Position numbers and translations under genes: made by a program
Assembly (NCBI GenBank): GCA_963650165.1
Contig: CAVJKX010000007.1
Span: 35,954 to 99,953 of the forward strand
DNA: 64,000 nt
Source of the DNA: F23-B02 sp963650165
GTDB taxonomy: Bacteria > Bacillota > Clostridia > Oscillospirales > Oscillospiraceae
Direction: 5' to 3'
Shown here: piece by piece, positions 57,763-64,000 of the stretch
Numbering within the stretch: the first letter of the stretch is position 1
Layout: every line of letters begins with the position of its first letter
Notes under the pieces: model-generated
Database searches by the model: none
Told to the model about the DNA's origin: nothing
What the model saw: the letters and a program-made list of their open reading frames with translations, nothing else

Positions 57763-59343
57763 TTATTTTCCGCTCGCGCCGTAGTTTTTGAGAACTCGTG
57801 CGGAGGGGTCGTCAACGTCACAGCCCGGCCATGTCTTGTTGGGCATCCAGAAGTCCTTGATCATCTTCGCCTGGCCGGGATAATATTTCTCGAAGATGTC
57901 TCTGTAAAGAAGGCTCTCCTTGGTGAAGGGAACCGCGAAATCGTATTTCTTGCAGCCTGCGGCAAAGGCCTCGTCGCTGTAGACGCTCTCGGCATAGGCC
58001 TTGAGATCGTCGACCATCGAGTGGCCGACGGCATCGGAAAACGCGGCCTTCTGCCTCCAGAGTATCTCGTCGGGCAGGATGCCGTCCTTTTCAAATGCGC
58101 GGCGCAGCAGGTATTTGCCCATGTCATAGCTGTTCATCTTCATTTTCGGATCAATGCTCATGACATAGCGGACAAAGTCGAGATCGCCGAAGGGCACGCG
58201 TGCTTCCAGCGAGTTTACGGATATGCAGCGGTCGGCGCGCAGAACGTCGTACATGTGCAGCTCGTCCACTCTCTTCTTGGCCTCGCGCTGGAACTCCTCC
58301 GCGGACGGGGCAAAGTCGGTGTATTTATAGCCGAACAGCTCGTCGGATATCTCGCCCGTGAGCAGTACGCGCACATCGGTCTTTTCGTGTATCGCCTTGC
58401 AGCACAGGTACATGCCCATGCTCGCGCGGATGGTGGTTATATCATAGGTGCCGAGCATTGCGATGACCTCCTCGAGCGAGGAAATGACCTCGTCGCGGGT
58501 CATGGTGACCTCCATGTGCTCCGAGCCTATGAAGTCGGCGACCCTGCGGGCATATTTGAGGTCGATGGGGTCCTGATCCATGCCTATCGCAAAGGTGCGG
58601 ATCTTCTTGCCGAGCAGCTTTGCCGATATTGCGCACACAAGGCTCGAATCCAGGCCGCCGGACAGCAGGAAGCCGAGCGGGGCGTCGGCGTCGAGGCGCT
58701 TTTCAACGCCTGCGATGAGCTTTTCGCGGATCTTGCCGCAGACGGTGTCGATATCGTCTGTCGAGTATTCGGAAACGCTCGTGAGGTCTGCGTAGCGCAC
58801 GAATTTTCCGTCGGCATAATAGTGGCCGGGAGGGAAGGGCATGATCTCATCGCACAGACCCACGAGGTTTTTCGCCTCGCTTGCAAACATTATGCTGCCG
58901 TCGGAGTAATATCCGTAGTACAGCGGCCTTATGCCGATGGGGTCGCGCGCCGCGATGAGCTCCTGCTTTTCGCCGTCATAGATTATCATCGCAAACTCCG
59001 CGTCGAGCTTTTTGAACATCTCAAGCCCGTATTCGCGGTAAAGCGGCAGGATGATCTCGCAGTCGGACTCGCTCTTGAAGCTGTATTTTTTCTTCAGCTC
59101 CTCGCGGAGCTGTCGGAAGCCGTACAGCTCGCCGTTGCAGACGACGGCGTCGCTGTCGAGGTAAAACGGCTGCATACCTCTCTCGTCCAGACCCATGATG
59201 GACAGTCTGTGGAAGCCCAGCACCGCGCCGGGCAGCGTCGCCATGCGCGTTGCGTCAGGTCCGCGCGAGACCGTGCGGTCAAAATACTTTCTTACCGACT
59301 GAGCGCTGAGCCCGCTGCTTGTGAAACCGATGATCGAACACAT
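57763..59343 (-). CDS. asnB: Asparagine synthase (glutamine-hydrolysing), AsnB type
   Basis: 526 residues. Nucleophile Cys2 (MCSIIGF) of the N-terminal glutaminase domain; glutamine-site residues RLSIMGLDERGMQPF and DAVVCNGELYGF. The synthetase domain has the ATP loop LLSGGLDSSLVCAI near 236. Converts Asp + Gln + ATP to Asn + Glu. Ends in a Lys tail after KNYGASGK. GGAGG lies 10 nt before the ATG, separated by six T. Controlled by the Asn T-box; the glutamine it uses is made by the next gene. Confidence 0.95.
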   Translation of the reverse strand: MCSIIGFTSSGLSAQSVRKYFDRTVSRGPDATRMATLPGAVLGFHRLSIMGLDERGMQPFYLDSDAVVCNGELYGFRQLREELKKKYSFKSESDCEIILPLYREYGLEMFKKLDAEFAMIIYDGEKQELIAARDPIGIRPLYYGYYSDGSIMFASEAKNLVGLCDEIMPFPPGHYYADGKFVRYADLTSVSEYSTDDIDTVCGKIREKLIAGVEKRLDADAPLGFLLSGGLDSSLVCAISAKLLGKKIRTFAIGMDQDPIDLKYARRVADFIGSEHMEVTMTRDEVISSLEEVIAMLGTYDITTIRASMGMYLCCKAIHEKTDVRVLLTGEISDELFGYKYTDFAPSAEEFQREAKKRVDELHMYDVLRADRCISVNSLEARVPFGDLDFVRYVMSIDPKMKMNSYDMGKYLLRRAFEKDGILPDEILWRQKAAFSDAVGHSMVDDLKAYAESVYSDEAFAAGCKKYDFAVPFTKESLLYRDIFEKYYPGQAKMIKDFWMPNKTWPGCDVDDPSARVLKNYGASGK

Positions 59344-59625
59344 AAAAAATGCACCTCCGAATTTTTTGGGCAGCTATCCCTAAACTTTAGGACGAATAGC
59401 TGCAAATCCGCGGTGCCACCTAACTTATTGCCGAAGCAATCACTTTTACGGGCTCAGACAAGCCCTCGTGCCTTAACGCCGCACTCCGCGTCTCGCTTAA
59501 TTGGTCTCCCGTTCAGCTTGCTGCTGATAAAGTGTTATTCACTCATCCTCCGGTACCGGGATCACACTGTCCCCGGCTCTCTGCCACCGAGCATATGAGC
59601 TACTTGTCTTCGTCATTGCATTTAC
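59344..59625 (-). promoter_or_regulatory. T-box riboswitch, probable Asn specifier
   Basis: T-box sequence AGGTGGCACCGCGG at 59408-59421 (minus strand). Upstream stem I has the GCAGAGAGCCGGGG and GTGTGATCCCGG elements and the specifier loop GTGAATAACAC, where AAC (59534-59536) is an asparagine codon. Between T-box and asnB lies a hairpin GCAGCTA/TAGCTGC with inner TCCTAAA/TTTAGGGA (about 59366-59400), followed not by T but by CCCAAAAAA; a T run sits just before the ATG. Uncharged tRNA-Asn should turn on asnB-glnN. Confidence 0.9.
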
Positions 59626-59820
59626 GGTATCAAATTAAATAATCACTGCCCCATATAAAACTAAACTCTGCCGCATAGAGGAATGCGGCAGACTTCAGTT
59701 TTACAGATGAGAGAGCAAATGATTACAACGAATAAGGCCCGTTCGAGGTTCGAGGAGTTCCTCGCTTCGACCTTATGGCGGTATAATAGCACAAGGAGAT
59801 TGACAAATAAAATACATATA
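59626..59820. promoter_or_regulatory. Intergenic stretch between T-box and LysR gene
   Basis: No gene seen. Holds a 9-bp hairpin CTGCCGCAT/ATGCGGCAG (59668-59691) usable as a terminator in either direction, and a second hairpin CGAGGA/TCCTCG near 59753-59766. The asnB promoter must lie right of 59620 on the minus strand, but I see no clear consensus. Confidence 0.45.
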
Positions 59821-59829
59821 GCATAGCAG

Positions 59830-59857
59830 TTGCCATATCGAAAAAATATGGTATAAT
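59830..59857 (+). promoter_or_regulatory. Promoter of the LysR gene at 59888
   Basis: TTGCCA (59830-59835), 16-nt spacer, TATAAT (59852-59857), 30 nt before the ATG. Confidence 0.65.
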
Positions 59858-59887
59858 GGCCCCTATACAGCAGAGAGAGGTACACAG

Positions 59888-60841
59888 ATGGATCTTCGAA
59901 CACTCAGATACTTCACGGTAGTTGCCGAGGAGCTGAACATAACCCACGCCGCCGAAAGGCTGTGCATGAGCCAGCCGCCGCTGAGCAATCAGATAAAATC
60001 GCTTGAGGATGAGCTCGGCACAATGCTGTTCATACGCGGCAAGCGGCAATTGCAGCTGACGGAGGCCGGCAGGATACTCCTGCTGCGCGCAACGCAGATA
60101 CTGGACATGACCGAAAAGGCGCAGCACGAAATAATGAGCCTCGAGGGCGGCATGAGCGGAACGATCAACCTCGGCATCGTCGAGGGACGCGCGCCCTTCC
60201 TCACCGCGCGCTGGCTGTCCGGCTTCAAGGAGGAGTATCCGAAGGTCAAATACAGCATGTGGAACGGCAGCAGCGACGACGTGCTCGACAGGATGCGTCA
60301 GGGTCTGGTCGATCTTGCGGTCATCGCAGCTCCATACGATACGGAGCACCTTGAGGGCATCACCGTCGCACGCGGGCCATGGGTAGCGATAATGTCGCGC
60401 TCAAACGAGCTTGCAAAGCTCCCCGGCGACACCATATCGCTGAAAAGCCTCGAGGGAAAGCCGCTTATCGTGCCGAGCCGCCCGTCGCGCATCGACGCGA
60501 TACGCGCATGGTTTGCCGAGGCCGGGATAGAGCCGAACATCATGTGCACGCTGTCGCACTACATCGACGCCGTCGCGCTCTCCGAGCTCGATGTCGGCAT
60601 AACCATATTCCCGCGCACTACCTACACGCCGAACAGTCTGCTGGTGTCCAAGGTCATAACAGACCCCGCGCGGCAGCTTGAATATGTGCTCGTGCGCATG
60701 AAAAACCGTGAGCCGTCCGAGCTCATAACGGAGTTTATAAACTTCGTGCGCGACACGGAGGACACCACGGCCGACGATCCCGGCTTCAGCGATATACTCA
60801 AAAACGAGTACGTCCCCCCCGCCGACACGCCTTATCTTTAA
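59888..60841 (+). CDS. LysR-family transcriptional regulator
   Basis: 317 residues. MDLRTLRYFTVVAEELNITH then AAERLCMSQPPLSNQIKSLE is the N-terminal helix-turn-helix with the family's PPLSxQI; the effector domain starts GTINLGIVEGRAPFLTARWL. GAGAGG lies 8-10 nt before the ATG. Neighbours are the T-box operon (divergent) and the lysine importer (same strand, 540 nt on); it could regulate either or a distant target. A copy of the 54-bp repeat starts just after its stop. Confidence 0.92.
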   Translation: MDLRTLRYFTVVAEELNITHAAERLCMSQPPLSNQIKSLEDELGTMLFIRGKRQLQLTEAGRILLLRATQILDMTEKAQHEIMSLEGGMSGTINLGIVEGRAPFLTARWLSGFKEEYPKVKYSMWNGSSDDVLDRMRQGLVDLAVIAAPYDTEHLEGITVARGPWVAIMSRSNELAKLPGDTISLKSLEGKPLIVPSRPSRIDAIRAWFAEAGIEPNIMCTLSHYIDAVALSELDVGITIFPRTTYTPNSLLVSKVITDPARQLEYVLVRMKNREPSELITEFINFVRDTEDTTADDPGFSDILKNEYVPPADTPYL

Positions 60842-61073
60842 TGACGTTTTTTCAGAGGAGCACTTAGCCTGCACCTATACGCATATTGCGGCCCGCTTGC
60901 GCACCGATGCTGCGCGAAGCGTTCTTATTTCTTCCGATGTCCAGGTACCGGGCTGACGCAATAAACGTATCCGCAGCTGTCTCAATGCGCCTCCGAAATG
61001 GTGAATGTGTATATGGGGGCAAAAAATCGAGTTTCGAAATTCGTGCAAATGTGTTAAAAATGTGCAAAGGGTA
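60842..61073. promoter_or_regulatory. Intergenic stretch after the LysR gene
   Basis: No gene seen. The first 50 bp are repeat copy A. Imperfect GCTTGCGC/GCGCGAAGC pairings near 60893-60920 could form hairpins; the rest is featureless down to the riboswitch promoter. Confidence 0.4.
60847..60895. repeat. 54-bp repeat, copy A
   Basis: Contains TTTTTTCAGAGGAGCACTTA then GCCTGCACCTATACG and GCGGCCCG. Shares TTTTTCAGAGG, CTG-x-ACCTATACG and a downstream GGCCCG block with the two copies after 63884. Confidence 0.7.
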
Positions 61074-61102
61074 TTGACAAGTCAAAGGCCGGGTTTTATA
61101 AT
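61074..61102 (+). promoter_or_regulatory. Promoter of the lysine riboswitch/ABC importer operon
   Basis: TTGACA (61074-61079), 17-nt spacer, TATAAT (61097-61102): full consensus. Predicted start near 61109, just before the aptamer. Confidence 0.9.
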
Positions 61103-61114
61103 GCGGCTCAAATA

Positions 61115-61288
61115 AGACAGCACCTGATAGAGGTTGCGGATGCGATGAGTACTCCACGGTATACGCCGGCAAGCGGCTGCGGAGGAAAGGCAATTCCGCC
61201 GAAGCGCAGATACGGTTGCCGCCGTTTCTGATGCTGGGACTTCGCTGAACAAGCGTCGGACTGTCACATTTATGTGGAGAGCTATCGA
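61115..61288 (+). promoter_or_regulatory. Lysine riboswitch aptamer (L box)
   Basis: Recognised by its conserved blocks in order: GATAGAGGTTGCGGATGCGA then TGAGTA, GGAGGAAAGGCAATTCCGCC then GAAGC, GCTGGGACTTCGCTGAA, GTCGGACTGTCACA, and TGTGGAGAGCTATC closing P1. Binds lysine and lets the downstream terminator form, lowering transporter expression when lysine is plentiful. Confidence 0.9.
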
Positions 61289-61318
61289 AGGCAATTTAAT
61301 TTTGGAATTTCTTTTTCA

Positions 61319-61360
61319 AAGCCTGCGATACCGCTTCGGGTCGCAGGCTTATTAATTTAT
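61319..61360 (+). terminator. Riboswitch expression-platform terminator
   Basis: AAGCCTGCGA (61319-61328)/TCGCAGGCTT (61341-61350) with the loop TACCGCTTCGGG, followed by ATTAATTTAT, a weak U tract. Lies between the aptamer and the binding-protein gene. Confidence 0.75.
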
Positions 61361-61382
61361 CCGAAAAAGGAGTTCCGAGAAA

Positions 61383-62285
61383 ATGAGAAGAACAAGAAAC
61401 CTGATCGCGCTGCTTATGGCGGCGGTAATGTGCCTGAGCCTGTTTTCCGGCTGCGGCAGCGACAACAGCAGCAGCGGTGACGACAGCACCTCCGTCGATC
61501 TTACGTCGGCAACGAGCATCGCAGACCTCGCGGGCTGCAAGATAGCCGCCCAGGCCGGCACCTTCCACGCCGACGCACTCAGCCAGATCGAGAACGTCCA
61601 GTCCTCGACCTACCCCGAGTTTGCGGATCTTCTGACCGCGCTCAAGAGCGGCGCCATCGACGGCTACGTTGCAGAGGAGCCGACGGCTCTTTCCGTCTGC
61701 CAGTCCGACGACAGCCTGACCTACATCCCCCTGAAGAATAACGACACCGGCTTTACCGCAACGGCTGCCGACGTCGGCATCGCAGTCGGCCTCAAGAAGG
61801 GCTCGGAGCTGACCGCACAGATCAACGAAGTGCTCGCAACGATCACCGACGAGCAGCGCGCACAGCTCATGGAGCAGATAGTCACCCTCGCATCCGGCGG
61901 CGAAGTCACCGAGTTCGCGGTGAGCTGCCCCGCTCCCGAAACCACCACCGGCGTTCTGAGAGTCGGCATGGAGTGTGCCTATGAGCCGTATAACTGGACC
62001 GACATGGACGGCACGAGCCTCGGCGCCGTTCCCATCTCCGGCGAGGGCAAGGAAGGCCTGTACGCAAACGGCTACGACGTTCAGATCGCTCAGTACATCG
62101 CAAACAGCCTCGGCCTGAAGCTTGAGATCTACTCCATCGAGTGGGATTCCCTCCTGCCCGCGCTTGAGTCCGGCACCATTGACGCCATCGCGGCCGGCAT
62201 GAGCCCCACCGCAGAGCGTGCACAGCAGATCGACTTCTCCGACACCTACTACGAGTCCAACCTCGTCGTCATCATCCGCAAGTAA
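61383..62285 (+). CDS. Lysine-type ABC transporter binding lipoprotein, lobes in permuted order
   Basis: 300 residues. Signal peptide with lipobox LFSGC (Cys24) and a Ser/Asp linker. Family 3 amino-acid-binding proteins run lobe I then lobe II; here the lobe II sequence comes first (about 43-172: SIADLAGCKIAAQAGTF, LLTALKSGAIDGYVAEEPTA, VGIAVGLKKGSELTAQINEV) and the lobe I sequence second (about 191-300: GVLRVGMECAYEPYNW, GYDVQIAQYIANSLGLKLEI, WDSLLPALESGTIDAIAAGM then SPTAER, IDFSDTYYESNLVVIIRK). Each lobe occurs once, joined by a short linker, so this looks like a circular permutation. The lysine riboswitch makes lysine the likely ligand. A stem-loop follows the stop. Confidence 0.88.
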   Translation: MRRTRNLIALLMAAVMCLSLFSGCGSDNSSSGDDSTSVDLTSATSIADLAGCKIAAQAGTFHADALSQIENVQSSTYPEFADLLTALKSGAIDGYVAEEPTALSVCQSDDSLTYIPLKNNDTGFTATAADVGIAVGLKKGSELTAQINEVLATITDEQRAQLMEQIVTLASGGEVTEFAVSCPAPETTTGVLRVGMECAYEPYNWTDMDGTSLGAVPISGEGKEGLYANGYDVQIAQYIANSLGLKLEIYSIEWDSLLPALESGTIDAIAAGMSPTAERAQQIDFSDTYYESNLVVIIRK

Positions 62286-62294
62286 AAGCATAAG

Positions 62295-62345
62295 GCTGCC
62301 GCCCGTCAAAGAGAGCAATGAGCTGACAGGCGGCAGCGGTTTTTA
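62295..62345 (+). terminator. Stem-loop between binding-protein and permease genes
   Basis: GCTGCCGCC (62295-62303)/GGCGGCAGC (62329-62337) extended by GTCA/TGAC, then GGTTTTT. Probably a partial terminator or 3' stabiliser that makes the binding protein more abundant than the permease and ATPase. Confidence 0.75.
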
Positions 62346-62372
62346 AGTAATCCGAAAGGCCGGTAAACTGCC

Positions 62373-63137
62373 ATGAGCTTTTTTAACGATGTTATTAATA
62401 TAGTAGTCAAATACTATCCGCAGCTGCTCGACGGCGTGGGCAACACCATGCTGATCGCGCTCATCGGCACGGTTGCCGGTCTTGTGATCGGACTTCTGAC
62501 CGGAGTCGTGCGCACGGCGCCGCTGTCGAAAAACGCGGTGCTTCGCGCGCTGCACAGGCTGCTCAACGCCGTCATCGCCGTGTATGTCGAGATATTCCGC
62601 GGCACGCCTATGATGGTGCAGTCTATGGTCATCTACTGGGGCTATGCCTTCGCCACCGGCGGCAGCACCCTGCCGCTCATACCCTCGGGCATACTGATCG
62701 TTTCGATAAACACCGGCGCATACATGGCCGAGATCGTCCGCGGCGGCATCATCTCCATCGACAGAGGCCAGTTTGAGGGCGCAATGAGCATCGGCATGAC
62801 CCACTCGCAGACCATGTTCAAGGTCATCATCCCGCAGGTCATGCGCAACATCCTCCCCTCGGTCAGCAACGAGTTCGTTATAAACATCAAGGACACCTCG
62901 GTCCTGAACGTCATCGGCGTCACGGAGCTGTACTACTTTGCGGGCATCATAAAGCGCCAGAGCTTCGAGACCTTCCAGACCTATCTCGTGGTCTGCGTCA
63001 TCTACTTCATCCTGACCTTCACCATCACGCGCCTGCTGCGCTGGGTCGAGCATAAGCTCGACGGCGACGACAGCTACGTCATATTCGGCTCGCAGTCGGA
63101 CAGCGCGGCGGAGATCCGCATAAACAGGGAGGCGTAA
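62373..63137 (+). CDS. Amino-acid ABC transporter permease (lysine type)
   Basis: 254 residues, five or so membrane segments, HisM/GlnP family. GVGNTMLIALIGTVAGLVIG at the start, VEIFRGTPMMVQSMVIYWGY near 73, AYMAEIVRGGIISIDRGQFE, and the EAA loop EGAMSIGMTHSQTMFKVIIP near 130 that docks the ATPase. Conserved KDTSVLNVIGVTEL follows. Only one permease gene is present, so it presumably forms a homodimer. Weak ribosome site; ATPase begins 4 nt downstream. Confidence 0.94.
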   Translation: MSFFNDVINIVVKYYPQLLDGVGNTMLIALIGTVAGLVIGLLTGVVRTAPLSKNAVLRALHRLLNAVIAVYVEIFRGTPMMVQSMVIYWGYAFATGGSTLPLIPSGILIVSINTGAYMAEIVRGGIISIDRGQFEGAMSIGMTHSQTMFKVIIPQVMRNILPSVSNEFVINIKDTSVLNVIGVTELYYFAGIIKRQSFETFQTYLVVCVIYFILTFTITRLLRWVEHKLDGDDSYVIFGSQSDSAAEIRINREA

Positions 63138-63140
63138 AAC

Positions 63141-63884
63141 ATGGACGAAAAAGTGATAGAGCTTGTACATCTTCAGAAGCAGTTCGGCGAAAACACCGTC
63201 CTGCGCGATATAAATCTGAGCGTTTCCAAGGGTGAGGTGCTCAGCATCATCGGCGCGTCCGGCTCGGGCAAGTCGACGATGCTCAGATGCATAAACCTGC
63301 TCGAGACCCCGAGCTCGGGTCAGATACTCTACCACGGCAGGGATATCACATCCCATGATATGAGCCTTTCGCAGTACCGCGCGAAGGTCGGCATGGTGTT
63401 CCAGAGCTTCAATCTGTTCAACAACATGACCGCGCTCAACAACTGCATCACCGGCCAGGTATCGGTCTTAAAGCGCAGCCGCGAGGAGGCCGAGGCCACG
63501 GCGATGAAGTATCTCGAGCGCGTCGGCATGGCGCCGTACATAAACGCGCGGCCCGCGCAGCTCTCGGGCGGCCAGAAGCAGCGCGTTGCGATAGCCCGCG
63601 CGCTGGCGATGGAGCCGGAGGCACTGCTGTTCGACGAGCCGACGAGCGCTCTTGACCCGCAGATGGTCGGCGAGGTGCTCGACGTCATGCGCTCGCTTGC
63701 CGAGGACGGTCTGACGATGATCGTCGTCACCCACGAGATGGCCTTCGCGCGCGACGTGTCCACGAATGTCGTATTCATGTCCGGCGGCGTCATCTGCGAG
63801 GAGGGCAAGCCCCACGATATCTTCGAAAATCCGCAGGATCCCAAAACCAAGGACTTCCTCTCAAGGTTCCTGGGAACCCATTGA
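63141..63884 (+). CDS. Amino-acid ABC transporter ATP-binding protein (lysine type)
   Basis: 247 residues, GlnQ/HisP family. Walker A IIGASGSGKST near 34-44, Q-loop MVFQSFNLF, signature LSGGQKQRVAIARALAM near 139, Walker B ALLFDEPTSALDP near 158, and switch His in VVTHEMAFA. Powers uptake together with the permease. Last gene of the lysine operon; two repeat copies follow directly. Confidence 0.96.
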   Translation: MDEKVIELVHLQKQFGENTVLRDINLSVSKGEVLSIIGASGSGKSTMLRCINLLETPSSGQILYHGRDITSHDMSLSQYRAKVGMVFQSFNLFNNMTALNNCITGQVSVLKRSREEAEATAMKYLERVGMAPYINARPAQLSGGQKQRVAIARALAMEPEALLFDEPTSALDPQMVGEVLDVMRSLAEDGLTMIVVTHEMAFARDVSTNVVFMSGGVICEEGKPHDIFENPQDPKTKDFLSRFLGTH

Positions 63885-63993
63885 TTTTTCAGAGGCGAAT
63901 TAAGTCTGTACCTATACGGAGACTGCCGGTGCCCGGTTTTTTTCAGAGGCGCATTGAGGCTGAACCTATACGTTTATTGTGGTGGCCCGGTAT
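63885..63993. repeat. 54-bp repeat, copies B and C in tandem
   Basis: Copy B holds TTTTTCAGAGGCGAATTAAG then TCTGTACCTATACG and GCCCGGT; copy C, starting 54 bp later, holds TTTTTTTCAGAGGCGCATTG then AGGCTGAACCTATACG and GGCCCGGT. The window ends just after copy C, so more copies may follow. Confidence 0.75.
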
Positions 63994-64000
63994 CGAAACA

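Noticed and set aside
59661..59903. 80-residue minus-strand frame between the T-box and LysR gene
   Set aside because: Lies over a hairpin and the LysR promoter, without a ribosome site.

Overview
The window is a moderately GC-rich chromosomal segment of a Gram-positive anaerobe, most likely a clostridial Bacillota of the Oscillospiraceae type. Reasons: the S10-spc-alpha ribosomal gene order with adk, map and infA; zinc-type S14, L36 and S4; strong AGGAGG ribosome sites; a T-box and a lysine riboswitch; glutamine synthetase III; an S-layer-homology surface protein; and CoA/ETF fermentation genes. Taxonomy is inferred from gene content only. No tRNA, rRNA, CRISPR array or phage block was seen.

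Region 1 (1-18.7 kb) is an accessory acyl-CoA/flavin cluster. It holds three paralogous FabK/nitronate-monooxygenase-like flavoproteins, a hotdog thioesterase-like protein, a DASS anion transporter, an old-yellow-enzyme/2,4-dienoyl-CoA-reductase-like iron-sulfur flavoprotein, a gamma-carbonic-anhydrase-like (CaiE/PaaY) protein, an acyl-CoA ligase, a class III CoA-transferase, a PucR-type regulator, and an operon of acyl-CoA dehydrogenase, EtfB, EtfA, crotonase and a flavodoxin-like reductase. The complement parallels caiABCDE plus fixAB of carnitine metabolism, but with another transporter and extra flavoenzymes. It probably imports, CoA-activates and reduces an unsaturated or aromatic acid; the substrate is unknown.

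Region 2 (18.7-35.4 kb, minus strand) is the ribosomal superoperon from rpsJ to rplQ, followed by greA. Two non-coding stretches stand out: a 300-nt rpsJ leader with an attenuator-like hairpin, whose promoter is embedded in the upstream terminator, and a 350-nt hairpin-rich insert with its own promoter between rpsN and rpsH.

Region 3 (35.4-43.1 kb) has secA, pgeF, an orphan peptide-binding lipoprotein, cdd and a LysR DNA-binding domain standing alone, then divergent DUF2156 and truA genes.

Region 4 (43.1-50 kb) is accessory: a probable type I toxin-antitoxin locus (27-residue hydrophobic peptide plus convergent antisense RNA), a large SLH protein with many CxxC knuckles, a duplicated promoter region, a ~305-bp inverted-repeat element next to a DUF559 nuclease gene, and trkH-trkA.

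Region 5 (50-64 kb) has a LysR/sodium-symporter divergon, pyrG-nadE-bioY, an Asn T-box controlling asnB and glutamine synthetase III, another LysR gene, and a lysine-riboswitch ABC importer whose binding protein has its two lobes in swapped order. Copies of a ~54-bp repeat follow the LysR and ABC genes.
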